From contig CAJUJK010000026.1 of assembly GCA_910586705.1 (NCBI GenBank), positions 1-53,776 on the forward strand: a DNA stretch of 53,776 nt, written 5' to 3'. The notes beneath the pieces were generated by a model. That model was not told where the DNA came from, searched no databases, and was given only the letters and a program-made list of their open reading frames with translations. Shown here in pieces: positions 33,149 to 41,397 of this stretch (position 1 is its first letter; each line of letters starts with the position of its first letter). The stretch is from an uncultured Lachnospiraceae bacterium. GTDB lineage: Bacteria > Bacillota > Clostridia > Lachnospirales > Lachnospiraceae. The position numbers and the translations under genes are program-made.

Positions 33149-34675
33149 TTACCACCACATGCCGTACATCGCCCCCATCAGATTTTCGTAATCCTTGTAC
33201 ACCCTGTCTAAAATGCCGTTCCATTCTCTCTCCGACAACTCAAAAAATGCTGTCTTCGCTTTCACATTCTGCCTCACCCGTCTTTTAAGCGGCGACAGAC
33301 CGATCTCTCCCCTGACCAGCCCGAGCTCCTGGTCTTCCAAATCAAACGTCAGTTCGTCAATCTCCATATCAAAGCTTTCCCCTTTTTTGATATGGGAAAA
33401 CCCGCCCGACGCCTGAAAAGCCAGCTCAAAGTCATCCTCCACATCCTTCATGGTAAATTTCCCGTCAAAGCTGTTTTTTCTCCCGTCACATTCCAGTTCA
33501 CAGCCGAGTCTCACACTCCACGCGTACCCGTTCTCCGTGATGCCGCACTTGATATCCGATTCCATCTGGTAATCATCAAGTTCCAGACTCTGCGTCGTCT
33601 GCCAGACAATTTCCGTCTCTCTTTTCTCTTCCTGCCGCTCGCTTTTCACCGTAAACTTTCCCTGCATCTTCTCTATGCTGCGCTTTTCGCCGAGAAAATA
33701 AATATCCCCGTCAACCCTTACCCTGCCGTCGCAGAGCATAAGCGGCTTCTCCACCCGGATGCTCTCGATCCGGTTCGCACCGTTGATCTCCAGAATAAAA
33801 CTGATTGCATCCGTGCCGGAAACCACATCAAAATAACTTAAAATCCCCATGGCGTCTTCTCTGCCCACCTTGGTAAAATCCACATAATCATATAAAAACT
33901 GTCTGACCAGTTCGTTAAAATACAGTTCGTCAAAACTGACCCGGTAAAGATCCTGTCCTGCTTTCTCCATGGTCATATGCCGTCTGCATTCCGCGATTTC
34001 GTCAGCATACTCTTTGAGAAAGGCTTTTCCCACGCCTTCCTCGTCCCCGAAAAGCCACGGCTCCGGGAACAGGTCGATGGAGAAGTCGTCCCCCTCCGCC
34101 CTGCCAAAAACCTCCGCCCACAGGGAATGGTTGTACTGGTCGAGCACATTTTCATTCTCAACATAGACATTTTCCAGATACAGCTCGGGAATGGAAAAGC
34201 ACAGATTCTCCTCGTCCCCGTAAAGCTCCATGCCTGCCAGCTCATAGTTCATCACGCTTAAGGCTGTGGACGCCGCCATCTCTTTTCTCTGCCTGTCAAC
34301 CTCGCAGTCCGTGTCAACGCCCAGCGTGACCTGCCCGAGAAAGGTGTCCGTGGTGACATTCATCTTTGTGTCAAGGTGCGCCCCCTCCTCCACAAGCATC
34401 CGTCTGATCTGATCCGCGCCGATTTTTTCCGCCAGCGGATTCTTCATCTCCTCCGCCTCCCGCGCCAGATTCAGAAAACCTTTCCGAATCTTATACGCCG
34501 CTGAGTGCGTATGGTAAAACCACCCTCCCAGAATGGCTGCGAGAAGCACTGCCGCCACGCACAGAATAACGATAAGCGCCGTCTTTTTGTGGTTCTTCGG
34601 CGGCAGATAAAGCTGCGCCGGCGGTCCGAAGGTATTGCTGTTCTGGTTCTGCGGCTGTAATGAGTAACTGTCCAT
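33149..34675 (-). CDS. Membrane-anchored protein, DUF6583-like
   Basis: 508 residues. A short Gln/Asn/Pro-rich cytosolic tail (MDSYSLQPQNQNSNTFGPPA) is followed by basic residues and a single transmembrane helix, TALIVILCVAAVLLAAILGG. The large external part has mixed alpha and beta sequence and no catalytic motif I can name. Its outline matches DUF6583-type proteins of Lachnospiraceae, an assignment I hold loosely. It appears to be the first gene of the operon leading to the DHH and TIR genes. AAAGGGG lies 7 nt before the ATG. The upstream region (34676-34790) is AT-rich; no clear -35/-10 pair stands out. Confidence 0.72.
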   Translation of the reverse strand: MDSYSLQPQNQNSNTFGPPAQLYLPPKNHKKTALIVILCVAAVLLAAILGGWFYHTHSAAYKIRKGFLNLAREAEEMKNPLAEKIGADQIRRMLVEEGAHLDTKMNVTTDTFLGQVTLGVDTDCEVDRQRKEMAASTALSVMNYELAGMELYGDEENLCFSIPELYLENVYVENENVLDQYNHSLWAEVFGRAEGDDFSIDLFPEPWLFGDEEGVGKAFLKEYADEIAECRRHMTMEKAGQDLYRVSFDELYFNELVRQFLYDYVDFTKVGREDAMGILSYFDVVSGTDAISFILEINGANRIESIRVEKPLMLCDGRVRVDGDIYFLGEKRSIEKMQGKFTVKSERQEEKRETEIVWQTTQSLELDDYQMESDIKCGITENGYAWSVRLGCELECDGRKNSFDGKFTMKDVEDDFELAFQASGGFSHIKKGESFDMEIDELTFDLEDQELGLVRGEIGLSPLKRRVRQNVKAKTAFFELSEREWNGILDRVYKDYENLMGAMYGMWW

Positions 34676-34790
34676 ATGCGATCCCCTTTAATATTTTAAT
34701 CCTGCATCCTTAGTTTCATATCTATTTCTATATAAGTGTTTTTCTGACTTAAATTTTTATTTCCTAAGTATCATCTTACCATATCCGCGC

Positions 34791-34823
34791 AAAAAAAGAA
34801 ACGCCCCGGCAAAAACCGGGGCG
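34791..34823 (-). terminator. Terminator of the butyrate operon
   Basis: Minus strand CGCCCCGG-TTTTTG-CCGGGGCG, a perfect 8-bp GC stem, followed by TTTCTTTTTTT. It separates etfA from the operon of the membrane protein at 33149-34675. Confidence 0.9.
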
Positions 34824-34849
34824 CACATTATGTTGAAATTATGCCAGAC

Positions 34850-34936
34850 CGAGCCTGCGTAAGCAACGCTCGAGATGGAACCATCACTCAACCTGCCGAG
34901 GCTGCCTGCAGCCTCGCAATCGAACGAAGTTCGATT
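34850..34936. other. Three stem-loops between etfA and its terminator
   Basis: CGAGC/GCTCG (34850-34854 and 34868-34872), GAGGCTGC-CT-GCAGCCTC (34898-34915) and AATCGAAC-GAA-GTTCGATT (34918-34936). The last two are perfect 8-bp stems with 2-3 nt loops. They would form a structured 3' end on the operon transcript. Confidence 0.7.
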
Positions 34937-34938
34937 TG

Positions 34939-35985
34939 TTATTTAGCAGCAGCGATCTCCGCCTTCAGAGCCTCTGTCAGCTTCGGAACGATCTTGTTCA
35001 GGTCGCCCACTACGCCGTAGTCAGCCACATCGAAGATCGGTGCGTCCGCATCCTTGTTGATCGCAACGATGATATCGGACTCTTCCATACCTGCCACGTG
35101 CTGGATCGCGCCGGAGATACCGATTGCGAAATACACGTTCGGGCGGACAGTCTTACCAGTCTGACCTACCTGCAGATCCTTCGGCTTCCAGCCGGAATCC
35201 ACAACCGCACGGGAGCAGCTTACGGTGCCGCCGAGCACTTCCGCCAGATCCTCAAGGATCTTGAAGTTCTCCGGGCTGCCTACGCCACGGCCGCCGGACA
35301 CGAGAATCTTAGCGTCCATGATATCCACGGTCTCAGCCACGGACTTCACAATGTCAAGAATCTCCACATACTTGTTGTCGGGAGTAAAGCCGGGATTGAA
35401 CTCCACCACATTTGCTTTCGCACCCTTGATGGGATCGATCTTCTGCATAACGCCCGCACGAACCGTAGCCATCTGAGGACGGTTGTAAGGACATGCGATG
35501 GTAGCGATGGTATTGCCGCCGAATGCCGGACGGGTCATCAGCAGCTGGTTGTGAAGCTGCTCCTGACCGGGAACTGCCTGCAGCGGGAAATCACCGATCT
35601 CGAGAACGGTACAGTCAGCCGTCAGGCCGGTAGCCACTCTCGCGGAAACTCTCGGGCCTAAGTCTCTGCCGATCGCCGTAGCGCCCACCAGCATGATCTC
35701 GGGCTTATACTCATTGATCACGGATGCCAGCGCATGTGCGTAAGGCTCCGTTCTGTAATCTTTTAACTCGGGATCGTCCACAACGATCACCTTGTCCGCG
35801 CCGTACTCAGCGAGCTGGTCTGCCAGTCCCTTTACGCCGGAACCGAGCAGTACAGCCGTAACATCTGTATCTAAATCTTTCGCGAGGTCTTTCGCTTTGC
35901 CAAGTAACTCAAATGCAATACTGCTGATCTCATTGTCTACCTGCTGCGCAAAGACATATACACCCTTGTATTCTTCTAAATTCAT
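34939..35985 (-). CDS. etfA: Electron transfer flavoprotein subunit alpha
   Basis: 348 residues. With EtfB it forms the FAD-binding ETF that partners butyryl-CoA dehydrogenase; in Clostridia the complex uses NADH to reduce crotonyl-CoA and ferredoxin together (bifurcation). The N-terminal domain begins NLEEYKGVYVFAQQVDNEIS. The C-terminal FAD domain has VSGGRGVGSPENFKILEDLA, then SRAVVDSGW, QVGQTGKTVRPNVYFAIGIS and GAIQHVAGM, as in all EtfA proteins. The ATG at 35983-35985 is preceded by AAGAGG; the frame remains open to 36006 but that extension does not fit the family. Last gene of the operon, 42 nt after etfB. Confidence 0.96.
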   Translation of the reverse strand: MNLEEYKGVYVFAQQVDNEISSIAFELLGKAKDLAKDLDTDVTAVLLGSGVKGLADQLAEYGADKVIVVDDPELKDYRTEPYAHALASVINEYKPEIMLVGATAIGRDLGPRVSARVATGLTADCTVLEIGDFPLQAVPGQEQLHNQLLMTRPAFGGNTIATIACPYNRPQMATVRAGVMQKIDPIKGAKANVVEFNPGFTPDNKYVEILDIVKSVAETVDIMDAKILVSGGRGVGSPENFKILEDLAEVLGGTVSCSRAVVDSGWKPKDLQVGQTGKTVRPNVYFAIGISGAIQHVAGMEESDIIVAINKDADAPIFDVADYGVVGDLNKIVPKLTEALKAEIAAAK

Positions 35986-36027
35986 TTTATACCTCTTTCT
36001 GCGCACTCGTTTTACGCGTATTCTTTG

Positions 36028-36810
36028 TTAGATGACATGCTTAACTTTTAACTTGTCAACGATGTAGCTTACGGACTCGTCGGGATCGAGGGAAACTTTC
36101 TCTCCTGCACCCTTTCTTACCTTGTCGGAAGCCTTCGCGATCTTGGTCGGGGAACCCTTTAACCCCAAGTTCGCGTCGTCAACATCCTTAAGATCCGCTC
36201 TGCCCCAGACAGTGATCTCCTGCTTATAAGCGTCGAAGATGCCGCCGGGTGTCATATAACGAGGCTCATTCAGCTCGGAAAGAGCGGTGATCAGGCAAGG
36301 CATTTTTGCCTTAACCACATGATATCTGTCCTCATACTGACGCTCAACAACCACGCTGTCGCCCTCGATCTTGATGTCCTGCGCGTAAGAAATAACAGGA
36401 ATGTCAAGATGCTCGGAAATCTGCGGACCAACCTGCGCGGTATCGCCGTCGATTGCCTGACGACCGGTAATGATAAGATCATACTCCAGATTTCTGATCG
36501 CGCCTGCCAGTGTGGTGGAGGTTGCCCATGTATCAGCGCCGCCGAGCACTCTGTCTGTCACGAGCACGCCCTTGTCCGCGCCCATAGCCATAGCCTCGCG
36601 CAGAACCTCTTCCGCCTTGGGAAGACCCATCGTTACAACCGTAACCTCTGCACCGTACTGATCCTTTAATCTGAGCGCCGCCTCCAGACCTGCTTTATCA
36701 TCCGGGTTCATAATCGTGAGCATGGCGCCTCTGTCAAGCGTTCCGTCCGGATTAAACTTAACGCCGCCTGCGGTATCCGGAACCTGTTTCACACAAACCA
36801 CAATTTTCAT
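36028..36810 (-). CDS. etfB: Electron transfer flavoprotein subunit beta
   Basis: 260 residues, the usual EtfB size. It begins MKIVVCVKQVPDT and contains NPDDKAGLEAALRLKDQYGA and the loop LIITGRQAIDGDTAQVGPQI, which contacts the AMP/second-FAD site. It forms a heterodimer with EtfA and carries the bifurcating FAD in clostridial Bcd-Etf complexes. The ATG at 36808-36810 has AGGAG 9 nt upstream; the open frame to 36828 is discarded. It follows bcd after a 134 nt gap that holds palindromic element A copy 2. Confidence 0.96.
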   Translation of the reverse strand: MKIVVCVKQVPDTAGGVKFNPDGTLDRGAMLTIMNPDDKAGLEAALRLKDQYGAEVTVVTMGLPKAEEVLREAMAMGADKGVLVTDRVLGGADTWATSTTLAGAIRNLEYDLIITGRQAIDGDTAQVGPQISEHLDIPVISYAQDIKIEGDSVVVERQYEDRYHVVKAKMPCLITALSELNEPRYMTPGGIFDAYKQEITVWGRADLKDVDDANLGLKGSPTKIAKASDKVRKGAGEKVSLDPDESVSYIVDKLKVKHVI

Positions 36811-36849
36811 TGTATTTTTCTCCTTCATATTTTATTTATTTGCTTGTAC

Positions 36850-36942
36850 GAAGAATGCCTGCTTTTGGCATTCTTCTGCGTGAAATATAGAAGTTCTTGG
36901 CGAAACGCCCTCTGGCGTGAGTCTTAGAACTTCTTTTCACGC
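36850..36942. repeat. Composite palindromic element, family A copy 2 (bcd-etfB gap)
   Basis: GAAGAATGCC (36850-36859) pairs with GGCATTCTTC (36867-36876). AGAAGTTCT (36889-36897) pairs with AGAACTTCT (36926-36934), extended outward by CGTGAA/TTCACG. A GGCG/CGCC hairpin lies inside. The same two modules occur at 6837-6940 and 50831-50928. It ends 2 nt before the bcd stop codon. Confidence 0.75.
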
Positions 36943-36944
36943 GC

Positions 36945-38096
36945 CTACTTAAGCAGAGCCCCGGAGATAACCATTCTCTGCACTTCGCTTGTGCCCTCGT
37001 AGATCTCCGTGATCTTTGCGTCACGCATCATGCGCTCAACGTCGTACTCTCTGATGTAACCGTAACCGCCGTGAAGCTGAACCGCCTTTGTGGTCACTTC
37101 CATAGCCACTTCTGCCGCGTACAGTTTCGCCTTAGCCGCCTCTACGGAATATACTTTCTGGGTTGCCTTCGCCATAGCAGCCTTGTAAACGAGGAGCTGC
37201 GCTGCCTCAACCTTGGTAGCCATGTCAGCAAGCTGGAACTGCGTATTCTGGAATGCGCCGATCGCTCTGCCGAACTGCTTTCTCTCCTTCACATAAGCGA
37301 TGGTGTTGTCGAGAGCGCCCTCAGCCAGACCGAGCGCCTGGGAAGCGATACCGATACGGCCGCCGTCCAGTGTGTGCATTGCGATGTTGAAGCCCTTACC
37401 CTGCTGCCCAAGGAGATTCTCCTTCGGGATGCGGCAGTCGGTAAAGATCAGCTCGTAAGTGGAAGAACCGCGGATACCCATCTTCTTCTCCTTCGTACCG
37501 AAGGTGAAACCGGGCGTTCCTTTCTCCACGATGAATGCGGAAATCTCTTTCTGCAGGCGGCCGCGCTTCTCAACCGTTCCTGTGATTGCAAAAATGACAT
37601 AAACGTCAGCTTCCTTACCGTTGGTGATGAAGCACTTGGAGCCGTTAAGCACCCACTCTTCACCGTCAAGCACAGCCTTGGTCTGCTGACCCTGCGCGTC
37701 GGTACCTGCACCGGGCTCTGTCAAGCCGAATGCGCCCAGCTTCTCACCCTTTGCAAGGGGAACTAAGTATTTCTGCTTCTGCTCTTCCGTGCCGTAGGTC
37801 ATAATCGGGTCGCAGCACAGAGAGGTATGTGCGGATACGATAACGCCTGTTGTTCCGCATACTTTAGAGAGCTCCTCCACGCACATAGCGTATGTGAGAG
37901 GATCACAGCCCTGTCCGCCGTACTCCTTGGGAACAGGAATACCGAGAAAGCCTAACTTTGCCATCTTCTCAACGGTCTCTCTCGGGAAAACCTCTGTCTC
38001 GTCCACTTCCTGAGCGAGAGGTTTTACTTCTTTTTCAGCGAACTCTTTGAACAGAGCTCTCGCCATTTCATGTTCTTTGCTTAACGTAAAATCCAT
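36945..38096 (-). CDS. bcd: Butyryl-CoA dehydrogenase (short-chain acyl-CoA dehydrogenase)
   Basis: 383 residues, cytosolic flavoenzyme that reduces crotonyl-CoA to butyryl-CoA with EtfAB. The start MDFTLSKEHEMARALFKEFA is typical. FAD and substrate motifs include LGAFGLTEPGAGTDAQGQQT and CFITNGKEADVYV. The C-terminus has the catalytic base Glu in ITEIYEGTSEVQRMVISGAL, after LHGGYGYIREYDVERMMRDA. Canonical position between hbd and etfB identifies it as the butyrate-pathway enzyme rather than a beta-oxidation paralogue. GGAGG lies about 11 nt before the ATG. Confidence 0.96.
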   Translation of the reverse strand: MDFTLSKEHEMARALFKEFAEKEVKPLAQEVDETEVFPRETVEKMAKLGFLGIPVPKEYGGQGCDPLTYAMCVEELSKVCGTTGVIVSAHTSLCCDPIMTYGTEEQKQKYLVPLAKGEKLGAFGLTEPGAGTDAQGQQTKAVLDGEEWVLNGSKCFITNGKEADVYVIFAITGTVEKRGRLQKEISAFIVEKGTPGFTFGTKEKKMGIRGSSTYELIFTDCRIPKENLLGQQGKGFNIAMHTLDGGRIGIASQALGLAEGALDNTIAYVKERKQFGRAIGAFQNTQFQLADMATKVEAAQLLVYKAAMAKATQKVYSVEAAKAKLYAAEVAMEVTTKAVQLHGGYGYIREYDVERMMRDAKITEIYEGTSEVQRMVISGALLK

Positions 38097-38139
38097 GATT
38101 TTTTATTCCTCCATGTTTTATTTTATGATCTGCTCGTCT

Positions 38140-38269
38140 CACGATAAGCAGACTCAAAATGCTTCGCATTTTTCGTGCACGTTGCACCTTCAAACAGCAC
38201 AAAGAAATGATTCCTGCCTGCAAGCAGTCAGAATCCTTTCTCTGTGCTATTCTCAGTCTGCTTATCGTG
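38140..38269. repeat. Long inverted repeat with family B core (hbd-bcd gap)
   Basis: CACGATAAGCAGACT (38140-38154) and AGTCTGCTTATCGTG (38255-38269) are a perfect 15-bp inverted repeat that closes almost the whole gap. Inside are the hairpin AAAATGC-TTC-GCATTTT (38157-38173) and an imperfect long stem AGCACAAAGAAA / TTTCTCTGTGCT. The left arm, hairpin and following TCGTGCACGTTGCACC match the family B sequence at 22144 and 53153. It ends one base before the hbd stop codon. Confidence 0.8.
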
Positions 38270-38270
38270 C

Positions 38271-39110
38271 CTATTTAGAATAGTCAAAGAAACCAACGCC
38301 GGTCTTTCTGCCGAGCTTCTTCTCCTCCACCATCTTCTTGAGAAGCGGCTGGGGCGCATACTTCTCGTCCTTTGTCTCGTTATAGAGCACTTCCATGATC
38401 GCAAGGCAGATGTCCAGACCGATCAGGTCACCAAGGTGCAGGGGACCCATGGGATGAGACGCACCGAGCTGCATAGCCACGTCGATATCCTCTGCGGAAG
38501 CGGTACCTGCGTCGAGAACGCCGATCGCCTCGTTAACCATCGGGATCAGGATTCTGTTTACCACAAAGCCGGGCGCTTCCTTCACCTGTACGGGCGTCTT
38601 GCCGATCTCCTCAGCGATCTTTGTGATCTTATCCACCATATCCTGCGGGGTGTTCTCGCCCCTGATTACCTCAACCAGCTTCATTCTGTCAGCCGGGTTG
38701 AAGAAATGCATACCGATCATCGGTCTGTCAAGACCCTCGCCGATCTTGGTGATGGAAAGGGAGGAAGTATTGCTCGCGAACATGCAGTCCTTCTTCACAA
38801 TGCCCTGCAGCTCTTTGAAGATCGCCTGCTTGATCTCCATCTTCTCCAGCGCAACCTCAACGATCAGATCGCACTCACCGCAGATATTGTTCAGACCTGT
38901 GGTGATCTTGCCCATAACTTCGTCAGCCTTCTCCTGCGTGATCTTTTCCTTGCTTACAAGGAAATTCATATTTTTCTGGATTTTCGCCTTGCCGCCCTCA
39001 GCGTACTCTTCCTTGATATCGCAGAGACATACCTCGTAACCGTCTGTCATGGCAAATGCCTGTGCGATGCCGGAACCCATTGTCCCCGCGCCGATAATAC
39101 CTACTTTCAT
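38271..39110 (-). CDS. hbd: 3-hydroxybutyryl-CoA dehydrogenase
   Basis: 279 residues. It reduces acetoacetyl-CoA to 3-hydroxybutyryl-CoA with NAD(P)H. The Rossmann motif is KVGIIGAGTMGSGIAQAFAM. The catalytic His lies in IGMHFFNPADRMKLVEVIRG, and the following Asn/Glu network is present (KEAPGFVVNRILIPMVNEAI). The C-terminal helical domain ends KLGRKTGVGFFDYSK, the typical family tail. A strong AAGGAGG site precedes the ATG. It follows crt after 53 nt with no structured element, unlike the other large gaps of the operon. Confidence 0.97.
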   Translation of the reverse strand: MKVGIIGAGTMGSGIAQAFAMTDGYEVCLCDIKEEYAEGGKAKIQKNMNFLVSKEKITQEKADEVMGKITTGLNNICGECDLIVEVALEKMEIKQAIFKELQGIVKKDCMFASNTSSLSITKIGEGLDRPMIGMHFFNPADRMKLVEVIRGENTPQDMVDKITKIAEEIGKTPVQVKEAPGFVVNRILIPMVNEAIGVLDAGTASAEDIDVAMQLGASHPMGPLHLGDLIGLDICLAIMEVLYNETKDEKYAPQPLLKKMVEEKKLGRKTGVGFFDYSK

Positions 39111-39163
39111 TGTAAGTCCTCCTTATTATAAATTGATATATTTATTTAGTTCCTTCAAAAATC

Positions 39164-39949
39164 TTAGCAGTTCTTAAACGGCTCCTTCACCTTCTCCTTG
39201 TTCTTGTCGAGGAAGAATGCCATGCCGTACTTCTGGTCCTCTGTCTCGAAGCAGTCGCCGAAAAGCTTCTCCTCGATCACGATCGCCTCGTCCATGCCAA
39301 CCTCCAAGCCGTCATTGATCGCTTTCTTGCAGTTGCGGACCGCGATGGGCGCGTTCTTCGCAATGCCTGCCGCCATCTTCTCAGCCGCCGCCATCAGCTC
39401 CGCCTGCGGATATACTGCGTTAACCAGACCGATCCGAAGAGCCTCGTCAGCCTTGATGTTTCTCGCCGTGTAGATCATCTGCTTCGCCATGCCGGGGCCG
39501 ACGATTCTCGCCAGTCTCTGCGTACCGCCGAAACCGGGCGTAATGCCAAGCCCTACCTCGGGCTGTCCGAATACCGCGTTGTCGGAACAGATTCTGATAT
39601 CACAGCTCATGGAAATCTCACAGCCGCCGCCAAGCGCAAAGCCGTTCACCGCAGCGATCACGGGAATCGGGAATGTCTCTAACTTGCGGAACACGTCGTT
39701 GCCCTTCTTGCCGAAAGCCTCGCCCTCCGCCTTGGTGAGCGTGCTCATCTCACCGATATCCGCGCCCGCCACAAAAGATTTCTCGCCCGCACCCGTCAGG
39801 ATCAGGCATCTCACCTCATTTTGATCCACACCGTCAAGGGTTGCATCCAGCTCATCCAGAACAGCAGAGTTAAGCGCGTTTAACGCCTTCTCACGGTTGA
39901 TCGTGATCACACCGACCTGCCCTTTCACTTCATATAAAACAAATTCCAT
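39164..39949 (-). CDS. crt: 3-hydroxybutyryl-CoA dehydratase (crotonase)
   Basis: 261 residues. It dehydrates 3-hydroxybutyryl-CoA to crotonyl-CoA. Crotonase landmarks: FVAGADIGEMSTL (oxyanion loop), AAVNGFALGGGCEISMSCDI (second oxyanion Gly) and FGQPEVGLGITPGFGGTQRL, with the catalytic Glu in QPE. The C-terminal tail ends FLDKNKEKVKEPFKNC. AAAGGAG lies 7 nt before the ATG. It is second in the operon, after a 183-nt inverted-repeat region behind thl. Confidence 0.96.
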   Translation of the reverse strand: MEFVLYEVKGQVGVITINREKALNALNSAVLDELDATLDGVDQNEVRCLILTGAGEKSFVAGADIGEMSTLTKAEGEAFGKKGNDVFRKLETFPIPVIAAVNGFALGGGCEISMSCDIRICSDNAVFGQPEVGLGITPGFGGTQRLARIVGPGMAKQMIYTARNIKADEALRIGLVNAVYPQAELMAAAEKMAAGIAKNAPIAVRNCKKAINDGLEVGMDEAIVIEEKLFGDCFETEDQKYGMAFFLDKNKEKVKEPFKNC

Positions 39950-39987
39950 TGTTTATCTCCTTTTATGTTTTTATTTTTCAGCAGTTG

Positions 39988-40170
39988 CGAAACGCTTCAC
40001 ATTGCTACACACATTGTGCAAACAGTATAACCATAAGCAGACCCTTGGAAAACGTCGGTACTTGGCGAGGTACTTTCGAGCCTAGTACCGCTACGTTTGG
40101 AACGGAGCGCAAGCGCGTCTGCGTTGATTATACTGTTTGTACAGTTCCAACAATTTTAGTAGCGTTTCGC
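39988..40170. repeat. 183-nt nested inverted repeat (thl-crt gap)
   Basis: Outer arms GCGAAACGCT (39988-39997) and AGCGTTTCGC (40161-40170) are perfect. Next, TGTGCAAACAGTATAA (40015-40030) and TTATACTGTTTGTACA (40128-40143) match in 15 of 16 positions. Further in: AAGCAGAC (40035-40042) with GTCTGCGTT (40117-40125, one bulge), AACGT/ACGTT (40051-40055, 40093-40097) and CGGTAC/GTACCG (40056-40061, 40085-40090). The whole gap would fold as one long hairpin. Confidence 0.8.
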
Positions 40171-40177
40171 CCTGACT

Positions 40178-41359
40178 TTAGTCCATCTCAACAATGGTAG
40201 CACACCCCATACCGCCGCCGATACACAGCGTAGCCAGACCCTTCTTCGCGCCCTTCGCCTGCATCTCGTGAAGCAGGGTTACAAGGATACGCGCGCCGGA
40301 AGCGCCTACCGGATGACCGAGCGCAATCGCGCCGCCGTTCGGGTTGAGCTGCTTGTCTACGTCGATGCCAAGCTCCTTGCCCACTGCTACGGACTGTGCC
40401 GCAAATGCCTCGTTTGCCTCGATGATGTCGAAGTCCTCAATCTTGTAGCCAGCCTTCTCCATAACTTTCTTCGTAGCCGGAACAGGACCGATACCCATAA
40501 CCTCAGGTCTGCAGCCTGCAAGCGCGCCTGCAACGAAGGTAGCCATAGGCTTCACGCCAAGCTCTTTCGCCTTCTCCTCGCTCATCACAACGATGGCAGC
40601 CGCGCCGTCGTTGATGCCGGAAGCGTTGCCTGCCGTCACGAAGCCGTCGGGATTGATCGGGCGGAGTTTCTGCAGTCCCTCGATGGTGGAACCCGGTCTC
40701 GGACCCTCGTCAACCTTGAACTCAACCATCTCTTTTTTCTTCTTCACCATAACAGGCACGATCTCCTTGTCGAACGCGCCGCTCTTCTGTGCAGCCTCTG
40801 CCTTCGTCTGGCTCTTTAATGCGAACTCATCCAGCTCCTCGCGGGTAAGGCCCCACTCTCTGCAGATATTGTCCGCAGTCATAATCATATGGTAGTTATT
40901 GAAAGCATCCCAGAGAGCATCGTTTACCATCGTGTCTACCAGTGTGCCGTTGTTCATTCTGTATCCGTAACGTCCCTGCATAACCGCATAAGGAGCCATG
41001 GACATGTTCTCCATACCGCCTGCAACCACGATATCCGCATCGCCCGCCTGAATCATCTGCGCAGCCATATTCACACAGTTCAAGCCGGAACCGCAGACCA
41101 CGTTGATGGTAACCGCCGGAACCTCGTTGGGAATGCCTGCCTTGATGGAGGACTGACGCGCAACGTTCTGACCCTGTCCTGCCTGAATAACACAACCCAT
41201 GTAAACCTGATCTACCTTGTCAGGAGCAACGCCCGCTCTGTTTAACGCCTCCTTGATTACGATCGCCCCAAGTTCTGCTGCCGGTGTGGTGCTCAAGCCC
41301 CCGCCCATCGTGCCGATTGCCGTACGGCAGGCGCCTGCCAAAACAACTTTTTTTGCCAT
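40178..41359 (-). CDS. thlA: Acetyl-CoA acetyltransferase (thiolase)
   Basis: 393 residues. It condenses two acetyl-CoA to acetoacetyl-CoA, the entry step of the butyrate pathway. The start MAKKVVLAGACRTAIG is followed by the acyl-accepting Cys in NVVCGSGLNCVNMAAQM, NPNGGAIALGHPVGASGARI (catalytic His) and the second Cys in ATLCIGGGMGCA. The ATG at 41357-41359 has GGAGGAG close upstream; the frame to 41374 is leader. First gene of the operon, transcribed from the promoter at 41542-41570. Confidence 0.97.
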   Translation of the reverse strand: MAKKVVLAGACRTAIGTMGGGLSTTPAAELGAIVIKEALNRAGVAPDKVDQVYMGCVIQAGQGQNVARQSSIKAGIPNEVPAVTINVVCGSGLNCVNMAAQMIQAGDADIVVAGGMENMSMAPYAVMQGRYGYRMNNGTLVDTMVNDALWDAFNNYHMIMTADNICREWGLTREELDEFALKSQTKAEAAQKSGAFDKEIVPVMVKKKKEMVEFKVDEGPRPGSTIEGLQKLRPINPDGFVTAGNASGINDGAAAIVVMSEEKAKELGVKPMATFVAGALAGCRPEVMGIGPVPATKKVMEKAGYKIEDFDIIEANEAFAAQSVAVGKELGIDVDKQLNPNGGAIALGHPVGASGARILVTLLHEMQAKGAKKGLATLCIGGGMGCATIVEMD

Positions 41360-41397
41360 TTTCTTCTCCTCCATATTTGTGATATTTTTTTAGTGAA

